Part shown: in pieces, positions 1-6,133 of the stretch
Layout of the letters: every line of letters starts with the position of its first letter
Numbering within the stretch: position 1 is the stretch's first letter
NCBI GenBank assembly: GCA_038254195.1
Contig: JBBSGJ010000081.1
Span: 1-10,110, forward strand
DNA: 10,110 nucleotides
Reading direction: 5' to 3'
Source of the DNA: JBBQAA01 sp038254195
Lineage (GTDB): Bacteria; Actinomycetota; Thermoleophilia; Solirubrobacterales; Solirubrobacteraceae
Translations under genes and position numbers: made by a program
The notes under the pieces: generated by a model
The model's database searches: none
What the model was told of the DNA's origin: nothing
What the model saw: the letters and a program-made list of their open reading frames with translations, nothing else

Positions 1-895
1 CCTCGTGGGCGATGGCCGTGAGCTTCCCGTGCTCGTCGGCTCCGAGCCGCACCCGCTGGATCGTCGGGGTCCGGTAGCCCGTGAGCGACCACATCTGCTG
101 GCGGGTCACCGCGATCTTCACCGGGCGCTCCACCGCCTGCGCGGCCAGCGCGGCGAGGACGACCTGGGGCCGGGGCGTCCCCTTCGACCCGAACCCACCG
201 CCCACGTGGGGAGAGATGACCCGGACGCGCTCGGGTGGGAGGTCAAAGACCTTCGCCACCGCGTCGCGGGTCGACGGCGCGCCCTGGGTCGAGTCGTGGA
301 GGACGAGGTCGCCGCCCTCCCACTCCGCGAGCGTCGCGTGCGGCTCCAGCGGGTTGTTGTGGAAGGCCGGGGTGACGTAGGTGTGGTCGGCCACCACGGA
401 CGCGCCGGCGAGCCCGGCGTCGACATCGCCGATCTCCGAGTCGGCCGGGAACGCGGGGTTGACCTTCTCGGGCCGGTAGAGCCCGGGGTGATCGGGGCGG
501 AGCTCCACGTCGTGGGCGTCGACCGCGTAATCGATCTCCACGAGCCCGGCGGCCGTACGCGCCGCCTCGAGGCTCTCGGCCACCGCGACGGCGACGATCT
601 GGCCGCGGTAGGCGACCGCGGGCGACTGGAGGACGGCGAGCTCGGCGTCGTCCACCGGGGTGAGCTTCGGCGCGTTCTCGTGGGAGAGGACGGTGACCAC
701 CCCCGGGTGCGCCAGGGCGGCGGTTGCGTCGACGCCGCGCACCTCCCCCTTGGCCACACGGGCCTGGACGATCCAGCCGTAGGTGACGCCGTCGGCGGGA
801 TTCTCGTAGGCGTAGCGGGCGGCGCCCGTGACCTTGTCGCGTGACTCGATGCGCGCGAGCGGGGCGCCGATCGCCTGGGTGACGGTGGTGGCCAT
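1..895 (-). CDS. Xanthine dehydrogenase family, molybdopterin-binding (large) subunit, 3' end outside window
   Basis: This is the catalytic molybdenum-cofactor subunit of a xanthine dehydrogenase-family hydroxylase, which oxidises purines, aldehydes or similar substrates and passes electrons to the FAD and Fe-S subunits. The first 298 residues are visible and open without a stop; the family runs to about 700-780. Residues 12-130 form the small a/b-hammerhead domain. The cofactor domain then starts, with HNNPLEPHATLAEW at about 179-192, DSTQGA at 201-206, and the glycine-rich PHVGGGFGSKG at 229-239, a hallmark of the Mo-binding domain. VKIAVTRQQMWSLTGYR at 259-275 is also typical. The ATG at 895 lies 1 base after the stop of the FAD gene, with AGGAG about 10 bases upstream. 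The active-site glutamate and most substrate-binding residues lie outside the window, so the substrate cannot be read. The family is certain; the PaoC/YagR-like subgroup is inferred from the FAD subunit. Confidence 0.95.
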   Translation of the reverse strand, partial: MATTVTQAIGAPLARIESRDKVTGAARYAYENPADGVTYGWIVQARVAKGEVRGVDATAALAHPGVVTVLSHENAPKLTPVDDAELAVLQSPAVAYRGQIVAVAVAESLEAARTAAGLVEIDYAVDAHDVELRPDHPGLYRPEKVNPAFPADSEIGDVDAGLAGASVVADHTYVTPAFHNNPLEPHATLAEWEGGDLVLHDSTQGAPSTRDAVAKVFDLPPERVRVISPHVGGGFGSKGTPRPQVVLAALAAQAVERPVKIAVTRQQMWSLTGYRTPTIQRVRLGADEHGKLTAIAHE

Positions 896-896
896 G

Positions 897-1877
897 TCAG
901 TTCAGCTCCTGGAGGGTGCGGACGAGCACGTCGCGCGCGAGCCCGACCTTGAACGCGTTGTCGCGCAGGGGTCGGGCCGCGGCGAGCTCTGCCTCCGCCG
1001 CGCGGTGAAAGGAGTCCTCCGTCGCCGGTCGGCCGAGGAGCATCCCCTCGGCGCGCTCGGCCCGCCAGGGGGCGTGGGCCACCCCGCCGAGCGCGATGCG
1101 GCAATCGCGCACGACGCCGTCGGCCACGTCGAGGGCGGCGGCGACCGAGACCACGGCGAAGGCGTAGGAGGCGCGGTCACGCACCTTCTCGTAGCGCGAG
1201 TGGGCAGCGACCGGCAGGGGCGCCAGCTCCACCGCGGTGATGAGCTCGCCGGGCTCGAGCACGGTGTCCCGGTGGGGGTCGTCGCCCGGAAGGCGATGCA
1301 GCCCGGGCATGGGGATGGTCCGACGTGAGCCGCCCGGGGCCGCGGTCTGCACCTGGGCTCCGAGGGCTGCCATCGCCACGGCCATGTCGGAGGGATGGGT
1401 GGCGACGCAGTGCTCGGACCACCCGAGGATCGCGAGGTTGCGGTGCTCGCCCTCGCGGGCCGGGCAGCCGCTGCCGGGCTCCCGCTTGTGGCACGGCTTG
1501 GAGACGTCCTGGAAGTAGGCGCAGCGGGTGCGCTGGAGCAGGTTGCCGCCCACCGTGGCCATGTTGCGGAGCTGTCCCGAGGCACCCGCGAGCAGGGCCT
1601 GGGAGAGGACCGGATAGCGCTCGCGAACGGCCGGGTGGGCGGCGAGGTCGGCGTTGCGCGCCGCGGCGCCGATGAGCAGGCCGCCGTCGGCGGTCTCCTC
1701 GACCGCGCTCGAGAGGCGCGACACGTCGATCAGCCCTGTCGGCGTCTCCACCCCGAGCTTCATGAGGTCGACGAGGTTCGTGCCGCCGCCGAGGTACTTC
1801 GCACCCGTCTCGGCGTCCGCGAGCAGGGCGAGTGCGCTCTGCGCGTCGTCGGCGCGGGCGTAGGCGAAGGGCCTCAT
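897..1877 (-). CDS. Xanthine dehydrogenase family, FAD-binding (medium) subunit with extra Fe-S cysteines
   Basis: This 326-residue subunit holds FAD and relays electrons between the Fe-S subunit and an outside acceptor. The FAD-binding motif KYLGGGTNLVDLMK is at residues 27-40, and the second flavin-contact stretch SGQLRNMATVGGNLLQRTRC is at 100-119. The C-terminal CO dehydrogenase flavoprotein domain covers about 225-326 (KVRDRASYAFAVVSVAAAL at 231-249). Cysteines at 119, 129, 138 and 157 sit in an insert (CHKREPGSGC at 129-138) that matches the E. coli PaoB/YagS and 4-hydroxybenzoyl-CoA reductase type, where they bind a [4Fe-4S] cluster. Binding here is inferred from the family. The start ATG at 1877 overlaps the TGA of the upstream [2Fe-2S] gene (ATGA) and has GAGGTG upstream; the open frame extends further upstream only through that gene. 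Same operon as its two neighbours. Confidence 0.93.
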   Translation of the reverse strand: MRPFAYARADDAQSALALLADAETGAKYLGGGTNLVDLMKLGVETPTGLIDVSRLSSAVEETADGGLLIGAAARNADLAAHPAVRERYPVLSQALLAGASGQLRNMATVGGNLLQRTRCAYFQDVSKPCHKREPGSGCPAREGEHRNLAILGWSEHCVATHPSDMAVAMAALGAQVQTAAPGGSRRTIPMPGLHRLPGDDPHRDTVLEPGELITAVELAPLPVAAHSRYEKVRDRASYAFAVVSVAAALDVADGVVRDCRIALGGVAHAPWRAERAEGMLLGRPATEDSFHRAAEAELAAARPLRDNAFKVGLARDVLVRTLQELN

Positions 1878-2359
1878 CGCGCCACCTCGGCCACCGCGGG
1901 GACGATGTTCACGTAGGCGCCGCAGCGGCAGAGGTTGCCGCTCATGCCCTCGCGGATCGCATCGTCGTCGAGCGTCAGCCCCTCGGCCTCGGCCTCGTCG
2001 ATGAGCCCGACGGCCGAGCAGATCTGGCCCGGGGTGCAGTAGCCGCACTGGAAGGCGTCGTGGGCGACGAACGCGGCCTGCACGGGATGGAGCTCCTCGC
2101 CGTCGGCGAGGCCCTCGATCGTCGTCAGCACCGAGCCCTCGAGCGTCACCGCGAGCACGAGGCAGGCGTTCACGCGGCGCCCGTCGAGCAGGACGGTGCA
2201 GGCGCCGCACTGACCGTGGTCGCAGCCCTTCTTCGCGCCGGTGAGGTCGAGCTGCTCGCGCAGGACGTCGAGCAGCGAGGCCCGGGTGTCGACGGTGAGG
2301 CTGCGCTGCTCGCCGTTGACGGCGAGGGAGACGTCGATCTGGTGCACGGGAAGCGACAT
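1874..2359 (-). CDS. Xanthine dehydrogenase family, [2Fe-2S]-binding (small) subunit
   Basis: This is the 161-residue iron-sulfur subunit that carries electrons from the molybdenum centre through two [2Fe-2S] clusters. The plant-ferredoxin-type cluster uses C46, C51, C54 and C66 (GCDHGQCGACTVLLDG at 45-60). The second, helical-domain cluster uses C105, C108, C144 and C146 (QCGYCTPGQI at 104-113 and GNLCRCGAYVNI at 141-152). The length and all eight cysteines are normal for the family. It is the first gene of the operon, and its TGA overlaps the ATG of the FAD gene. The ATG at 2359 is chosen because homology begins almost at once (VHQIDVSLAVNGE). The sequence upstream stays open but is not protein-like, and the Shine-Dalgarno sequence is weak. 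There is no twin-arginine signal, unlike E. coli PaoA, so a cytoplasmic enzyme is likely. Confidence 0.95.
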   Translation of the reverse strand: MSLPVHQIDVSLAVNGEQRSLTVDTRASLLDVLREQLDLTGAKKGCDHGQCGACTVLLDGRRVNACLVLAVTLEGSVLTTIEGLADGEELHPVQAAFVAHDAFQCGYCTPGQICSAVGLIDEAEAEGLTLDDDAIREGMSGNLCRCGAYVNIVPAVAEVAR

Positions 2360-2814
2360 CTGCGCCGCCGCGTACCCAGACTGGTCAGTGGTGGAACGGG
2401 GCCCGCACGGGACCCGATGACGTCCGCGCCGCGCGCGACACTTCGCGGCGATGGATCCGCGCTCGCCATCGACCCCGGATCTTGCCGGAGCGGCGATGGG
2501 AGTCGAGCCTACGAGGCGCCGGCGCGCGACGGCGTGCGGCATCGAGCGACGGTCGCGGCGAGATCCGCCTCGTCGAACCGCCCAGCGGGGTCCGGACGAC
2601 CCTGCACGCGCCGCACGGGACCCTCGAGAACCCCCGGACAGTACCTGACCGAGCGGGTGCGGGCCACCCGGTGGCGAGTGGAGGCGGCGACGGAACCGGA
2701 GGCTCGGAACGGTCACCACGGAGACGCGGCGCCCGTGCCCGTGCCGGAGGAGCTCGTGCTGGGCGCGCTGCTCGAGGATCTCAGGCGCGGTGGATGACGG
2801 TCGCTGTCCCCCCC
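2360..2814. other. 455-base stretch with no recognisable gene
   Basis: This stretch lies between the molybdenum-hydroxylase operon and the PIN toxin gene, both on the minus strand. It should hold the operon's promoter, but no convincing -10/-35 pair stands out. A small dyad, ACTG-GT-CAGT at 2380-2389, lies 20-30 bases upstream of the [2Fe-2S] start and could be an operator, though this is weak. On the plus strand, a short frame ending in TGA at 2795-2797 has a fairly protein-like tail (PVPVPEELVLGALLEDLRRG), with a possible GTG start at 2657 giving 46 residues. Another plus-strand frame contains EIRLVEPPSGVRTTLHAP near 2560-2615. These sit in different frames and match nothing I know, so the stretch may be a decayed gene or simply GC-rich spacer. 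Confidence 0.4.
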
Positions 2815-3192
2815 TTACCAGATGACGTCGACATCGTAGGCGGCGAACGCAGCGTCGGAGCCGACCAGCGGGAGGCCTTCCGCCTGCGCCTGCGCGACCA
2901 GCATGCGGTCGAACGGGTCGGCGTGGTGCATGGGCAGCCGCCCCGCGGCCAGCGCGTGACGCTCGGTGATCGCCAGCAGCTGGACGTCCGAGGCGAAGAG
3001 CGCATCGAAGTAGGCGTCGGGGAGACGCAGCTTGCCGCGGCCCTGCTTGATCGCCAGCTCCCAGACCGACGCGGCGCTGACGACGGCCCGAGTCCGCCGA
3101 TCCTCGAGCAACCGCTGCACTCGGGTGCTCAACCTCCTGTCGTCCGTCGTCCACAGCAGCAGCGCCTGCGTGTCCAGCAGCGCCGCGGCCAT
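2815..3192 (-). CDS. vapC: Type II toxin, PIN-domain ribonuclease (VapC-like, COG3744 type)
   Basis: This is a 125-residue PIN-domain protein. Members of this group are Mg-dependent ribonucleases that act as toxins by cutting RNA in the cytoplasm until bound by the partner antitoxin. The metal-binding acidic residues are in place: D7 (ALLDTQALLLW), E45 (AASVWELAIKQGRGKLRLP at 41-59), D92/D95 (HADPFDRMLVAQA at 90-102) and D113 (VGSDAAFAAY). The DPFDR-LVAQA motif and the ending VDVIW are typical of the COG3744 branch. The gene is full length. Its ATG lies 3 bases after the antitoxin stop, with GAGG directly against it, which fits reinitiation after antitoxin translation. The target RNA cannot be deduced. 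The family is sure; toxic activity is inferred from the pairing. Confidence 0.93.
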   Translation of the reverse strand: MAAALLDTQALLLWTTDDRRLSTRVQRLLEDRRTRAVVSAASVWELAIKQGRGKLRLPDAYFDALFASDVQLLAITERHALAAGRLPMHHADPFDRMLVAQAQAEGLPLVGSDAAFAAYDVDVIW

Positions 3193-3195
3193 CCT

Positions 3196-3435
3196 CTACT
3201 CGACGACCCCGAAGGCGCGCGCCTCCTCCTCGTTCAGCTCGTCGAAGTCCTCCGCGACTTCCACCTCGCCGGCGAACCGTCCCTTCAGGTCCGCGAAGGA
3301 CAGGCCCCGAGGAGTCGGCGACAGCACCGCGACGGGCACATTGCCACGCCGGATCTCCACCTGCCGACCGTCCTCCACCTCGCGAAGCAGGCGGGAGAGA
3401 TGCGTTTTCGCCTCTTGAATGGTGACGCTCCGCAT
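3196..3435 (-). CDS. Type II antitoxin, Phd/YefM family
   Basis: This 79-residue protein should neutralise the PIN toxin encoded just downstream and repress the shared promoter. The N-terminal half is a Phd/YefM DNA-binding and dimerisation domain: VTIQEAKTHLSRLLREVEDG at 4-23 and VEIRRGNVPVAVLSP at 26-40, the usual pattern of a conserved AK-HLS-LL-V helix followed by strands ending in P-A-L-P. The acidic tail (AEDFDELNEEEARAFGVVE at 61-79) is the likely toxin-binding part. The ATG at 3435 is fixed because an in-frame TAG (3436-3438) lies directly upstream. The antitoxin-first order with a 3-base gap to the toxin is the classic arrangement. A dyad at 3455-3468 is the probable operator. Confidence 0.92.
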   Translation of the reverse strand: MRSVTIQEAKTHLSRLLREVEDGRQVEIRRGNVPVAVLSPTPRGLSFADLKGRFAGEVEVAEDFDELNEEEARAFGVVE

Positions 3436-3443
3436 CTACCGGC

Positions 3444-3468
3444 ACCATAGCGGTCCAGGTTGACCTGG
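3444..3468 (-). promoter_or_regulatory. Probable promoter and operator of the toxin-antitoxin pair
   Basis: On the minus strand, TATGGT (3449-3444) makes a fair -10 box. Its 3' end is only 8 bases from the antitoxin ATG, so transcription would start at or within about 2 bases of the start codon, giving a leaderless mRNA. The -35 region is poor (TCGACC near 3472-3467). A near-perfect dyad, CCAGGT-TG-ACCTGG at 3455-3468, overlaps the -35/spacer region, where an autoregulating Phd-type antitoxin would be expected to bind. The dyad is seen directly; the promoter and its regulation are inferred. Confidence 0.45.
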
Positions 3469-3484
3469 TCGACCCAGTCCTAGT

Positions 3485-3512
3485 TTGTCGCCCGCCGCCG
3501 CTTGGCTAGACT
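3485..3512 (+). promoter_or_regulatory. Probable promoter of the tRNA-Gly gene
   Basis: TTGTCG (3485-3490) and TAGACT (3507-3512) are separated by 16 bases and resemble housekeeping -35 and -10 boxes. The predicted start near 3519 would leave a leader of about 6 bases before the mature tRNA, as is usual for tRNA genes. It lies back to back with the toxin-antitoxin promoter on the other strand. Confidence 0.5.
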
Positions 3513-3524
3513 CCGGCCCTTCGC

Positions 3525-3598
3525 GCGGCTGTAGCTCAGTTGGCTAGAGCGTCTGCTTGCCATGCAGAAGGTCGAGGGTTCGAGTCCCTTCAGCCGCT
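3525..3598 (+). tRNA. tRNA-Gly (anticodon GCC)
   Basis: A full cloverleaf can be drawn. The acceptor stem is GCGGCTG (3525-3531) paired with CAGCCGC (3591-3597), with discriminator base T3598. The D stem is GCTC/GAGC (3534-3537 with 3547-3550). The anticodon stem is TCTGC/GCAGA (3552-3556 with 3564-3568) around the loop TTGCCAT, so the anticodon is GCC at 3559-3561 and reads glycine GGC/GGU codons. The T arm is GAGGG-TTCGAGT-CCCTT (3574-3590). The U73 discriminator agrees with glycine identity. CCA is not encoded. Confidence 0.97.
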
Positions 3599-3601
3599 CT
3601 C

Positions 3602-3627
3602 GGAAGCCCCGCGTTCGCGGGGCTTCC
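3602..3627 (+). terminator. Hairpin terminator after tRNA-Gly
   Basis: GGAAGCCCCGC (3602-3612) pairs without mismatch with GCGGGGCTTCC (3617-3627) around a GTTC loop, giving an 11-bp stem 4 bases after the tRNA. No T-run follows, which is common for actinobacterial terminators. Its position directly after the tRNA supports the role. Confidence 0.7.
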
Positions 3628-3843
3628 TGCGCATCGGGGCCGGGTCGGGGCTCGGGAAGCGGGCAGTATCCGGGGGTGCCCCTCCGTCCGGTGGTCGTCC
3701 TGGCTTGCAGGTTCGGAGGCAGGCGAACGCTCTGGCCCGGCTTCCGTAGGTTGATGGCTTAGCAACGATCAGCGGATGCTCACCGAGAGGGCGGCGACAG
3801 GTGGCGCTGACGCGTTTTACGTCGGGACGAAGGGATTGATTTG
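3628..3843. other. Leader region of the methyltransferase gene; Shine-Dalgarno only
   Basis: I see no gene in these 216 bases. AAGGG at 3830-3834 is a good ribosome-binding site for the methyltransferase, 9 bases before the ATG at 3844 or 6 before a TTG at 3841. TTGATG at about 3752 with GATGCT 18 bases downstream could be a weak promoter. I found no copy of the tRNA 3' end that would mark an integration site. Confidence 0.4.
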
Positions 3844-4611
3844 ATGTCGTCTGAGCGGTCGGTTCAGGAGTTCACGCGCCAGGCGGCGTCGTTTGAGGCG
3901 GCCGGCTCGCACTTCGCCGATCTCGGGGTGCTGGACTGGATCGCCGGACATGTGACGGTCCGCGCCGGCGACCGGATCCTTGACGTGGCCGGTGGCACGG
4001 GGCAGCTCGGACGCCATCTCGCGCGAAGCGGCTGGCTTTGCGTGGTGGCTGACATCACGCCAGCGATGCTCGAGCAGGGCGCGCAGGCGGTCCGTGAGCA
4101 GGCTCGCAACGACGTGGTATTCGTCCGCGCGGACGCCACCGACCTGCCGTTCCCCGACGCGCAGTACGAGGTCATCGTCAGCCGCTTCGCGCTGCACCAC
4201 CTCGCCGACATCGGCGCGGTCCTGGACGAGATGTGGCGCGTCTTGGCGCCGGTCGGGTCGGTGACGCTGATCGACCTGCTGGTCGAGACCGGGCTGGTGG
4301 GCGAGCGGGCCGACGAGCTTGAGCGCCTGCGCGATCCCAGCCACATACGCTGCCCGCGCCCGACAGAGCTCGCCGCGCTCCTTGCGGACCGAGGCCTGCG
4401 AGTAGTCGGCGAGGCGGCTCGCGACGAACGCCTCGAGGCCGAGCCGTGGCTTGACCGCGCCCACCCTGCCCCGGAGGCTCACGACACCGTCCTCGGTGCG
4501 CTGCGTGCTGAGGCCGCGGGCGGCGCGCCGACCGGCCTTCGCGCCGTCCACAACGACGGGACACTGACGATCACCCACCGCTACCACCTGATCCACGCGA
4601 GCCAAAACTGA
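3844..4611 (+). CDS. Class I SAM-dependent methyltransferase (UbiE/Methyltransf_11 type)
   Basis: This 255-residue cytoplasmic protein transfers a methyl group from S-adenosylmethionine to an unknown acceptor. Motif I, RILDVAGGTGQLGRHLA, is at 44-60; it has the glycine-rich SAM loop, although the usual E/D-x-G-x-G-x-G reads DVAGGTG. D70 (VVADITPAML) fits the ribose-binding acidic residue, D97 (FVRADATDLPFPD at 93-105) the adenine contact, and SRFALHHLAD at 113-122 is motif IV as in the UbiE-like branch. The C-terminal third (about 145-255) is divergent and probably recognises the substrate. ATG 3844 is preferred; TTG 3841 would add one residue. The gene is alone on the plus strand between a tRNA terminator and gene remnants, so context gives no pathway. 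A true ubiquinone/menaquinone methyltransferase is unlikely without quinone genes nearby. Confidence 0.85.
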   Translation: MSSERSVQEFTRQAASFEAAGSHFADLGVLDWIAGHVTVRAGDRILDVAGGTGQLGRHLARSGWLCVVADITPAMLEQGAQAVREQARNDVVFVRADATDLPFPDAQYEVIVSRFALHHLADIGAVLDEMWRVLAPVGSVTLIDLLVETGLVGERADELERLRDPSHIRCPRPTELAALLADRGLRVVGEAARDERLEAEPWLDRAHPAPEAHDTVLGALRAEAAGGAPTGLRAVHNDGTLTITHRYHLIHASQN

Positions 4612-4754
4612 CCCCCACAGCCGTCCCGGAGACCGATCGTCATACGTAGCGGGGACGCTTCGATGGCGCCGATGTCGACTGTCTGCTTCAGGACCGCCTC
4701 GGGCTCGTCCACGACCAGCAGAATCCGGCTCGTCGCGCCGCCGATCGACCGCAT
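4581..4754 (-). pseudogene. Remnant of a VOC/glyoxalase-like (PhnB-type) protein
   Basis: The minus-strand frame from ATG 4754 to TAG 4581-4583 gives 57 residues. SRILLVVDEPEAVLKQTVDI at 9-28, GAIEASPLRM at 29-38 and GLRDG at 41-45 look like the second half of a vicinal-oxygen-chelate domain, where a strand plus a 'VDDPDAV-A-AAGA-SP' helix and 'G-R-GRI-DPFGH' are usual. The similarity stops at residue 45 (base 4620); the DPFGH-W-I ending is missing, and the rest overlaps the methyltransferase 3' end in antisense. An in-frame TAG at 4761-4763 cuts it off upstream, and the N-terminal half is absent. Intact relatives have about 120-150 residues, so I read this as a fragment without function. The family call rests on pattern memory only. 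Confidence 0.5.
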
Positions 4755-4764
4755 GGAACGCTAG

Positions 4765-4915
4765 GGACGGCCGTACCTGCTGGCCGTCGACGGAGAAGAA
4801 TGGGGTCCACCGCGTCCTGCGCGCGTTTCTCGCCGACCTCGACCTCGCGCTCGCCCTGAGCGGCCACGCCTCGGTGGACGAGGTCGGGCCCGAGGCGCTC
4901 GTCGCCCTGGTCTAG
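4765..4915 (+). pseudogene. C-terminal remnant of an FMN-dependent alpha-hydroxy-acid dehydrogenase (LldD/lactate oxidase family), frameshifted
   Basis: Two plus-strand frames join into a typical C-terminus of this family. GRPYLLAVDGEE (4765-4800) equals the last FMN phosphate-binding strand region (usually '-LLGRPYLYAL--GEEGV'). After one extra base (T4801), GVHRVLRAFLADLDLALALS (4802-4861) continues it, and the frame ends VDEVGPEALVALV then TAG at 4913-4915. That ending is the family's final 'V--IL--EL-LALAL-G--SVDEL' helix. About 50 residues remain of the usual 350-400. A TAG lies in frame just upstream (4762-4764), and none of the TIM-barrel core or the catalytic His/Arg residues is present. 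It joins the inverted VOC remnant within about 10 bases, suggesting a deletion or inversion scar. Confidence 0.6.
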
Positions 4916-6071
4916 GAGACCACCTCCTGGGCCTCCGTGGCCACGAACGGCCGGGGGCTGACCTCGTGGTCCTCGCGGATCAGGTCCGAGTGCATCTGGT
5001 CGAGCTCGAGCAGCAGCAGCGCCTCGAAGAGCCAGGAGCGCCCCTGGCCGGCGCGGCCGCGGGCCACGGCAGCCTCGAGTTCGCGGAGGTCGTGCGCGAC
5101 GTCCGCGAGCGCGAGGCGCGAACCCGTCCCGTACTCGCGGATGGGGTCGCGAGCCGGGCGAGCAGGCCCCCGTACGTCTTCCGGAAGGCCTGGTCGAGCC
5201 CGGCCGAGGCATCGTCGCCCCCGGCCGCAGCCGCGAGCGTCCGGACGATGGCTCGCATCGCCGTGGCGATCCGCTCGAGACCCTCCAGGACCTCATGCTC
5301 GCGCCGCTCCATGGGCCGCCGGCCGCGCCGCCGCGAGCGCGGGTTGAAGCGCATGGAGTCCGTCGCCGCCCCCACGGCGCCGCGGGCCTGTTGCGTGGCC
5401 TGCTCGAGCTCGTCGTCGCGACCCGCCCACCAGGGGTCGGCCGGCGGCCAGTCCTGGGCAAGGTCCGCGGCCATCGCGTCGGCGACGTTGGCGAGGTCGG
5501 TGCGCAGCCAGTCGAGCAAGCGGCCGGCCGGGCGCAACCGGGTCCGCGGGAGGACGGCGACGTTGACGAGGACCCCCACGCCGAGCCCGAGCGCGGCCTC
5601 GGGCAGGCGCTCGCTCAGGTACGAGGCCGGCGAGCTGCCCCCGACGAGGAGCACGAGGAGGGCCCAGAAGGCGATGTTGCTCCCGTTGCGGCCGAACGGC
5701 CGCGCGGCGCCGAGCAGGACGCCAACCCCTACGACGAGCAGGATCCCAAGGAGGCTCGTCCCCGCCCACGCATCGGCCCCCATCGCGAGCAGGACGCCGG
5801 CGACGACGCTCGCGGCGTAGAACAGCGTCTCACGCAGGGACCGCGCGATCGTCGGATGGATCGCCACCAGAGCAGTGATCGGCGCGAAGTAGACCACGGG
5901 CGCCGGCCCGATCAGGCGGCCGAGCTCCCACGCGACGCTCGTGGCCACAACCGCCTTCAGAGCGGCGTGGAGCTGATCCCGTGCCAGCCGGGCGCGCCAC
6001 CCGTCGCGGGGCAGAACGCGTTCGCGCACGGCGTCGACCACGCCGGGGACCGCCCGCCTCTCCATGGCCAT
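4912..6071 (-). CDS. FUSC / aromatic acid exporter-like membrane protein, frameshifted near its C-terminus
   Basis: This is a membrane protein of the FUSC/ArAE kind, a group linked to efflux of aromatic acids and similar compounds. The first frame gives 308 residues: an amphipathic N-terminus, about six hydrophobic segments at roughly 34-55, 58-78, 83-99, 104-122, 130-145 and 157-175, then a charged cytoplasmic region with a helix at 256-281 (EHEVLEGLERIATAMRAIV). Near 5143-5150 the protein-like sequence changes frame. The second frame adds about 78 residues (DPIREYGTGSRLALADVAHD, then WLFEALLLLELDQMHSDLI) and ends at TAG 4912-4914. Restoring one base gives about 386 residues. Unshifted, the gene would end at 4980 with a serine/arginine-rich tail that is clearly out of frame. 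It may be a sequencing error or a recent mutation. ATG 6071 is chosen; ATG 6065 is an alternative, as neither has a strong Shine-Dalgarno. Confidence 0.75.
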
Positions 6072-6133
6072 CGAGGCGAGCGTGCCCGTTCGGGGCGCCG
6101 CGCACGCCTCGTGCCTCCGGCGACGGGAGAGGG

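Noticed and set aside
5..844. Long plus-strand open frame of 279 residues
   Set aside because: It mirrors the molybdopterin subunit codon for codon; the minus-strand reading has clear family motifs and this one has none.
1874..3448. One 524-residue minus-strand protein ending in the [2Fe-2S] subunit
   Set aside because: Only the last 161 residues are protein-like; the rest crosses the toxin and antitoxin genes out of frame and is low-complexity Arg/Gly/Ala.
3525..3600. Attachment site of an integrated element at the tRNA-Gly 3' end
   Set aside because: I saw no second copy of the tRNA 3' sequence and no integrase gene in the window.
3544..3765. Minus-strand 73-residue frame over the tRNA gene (contains EGTRTLDLLHGKQTL)
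   Set aside because: It is the antisense reading of tRNA-Gly and its terminator, a common false gene call next to tRNA genes.
6102..6114. Small hairpin GCACG-CCT-CGTGC as terminator of the zwf operon
   Set aside because: A 5-bp stem without a T-run is too weak and expected by chance in DNA of this GC content.
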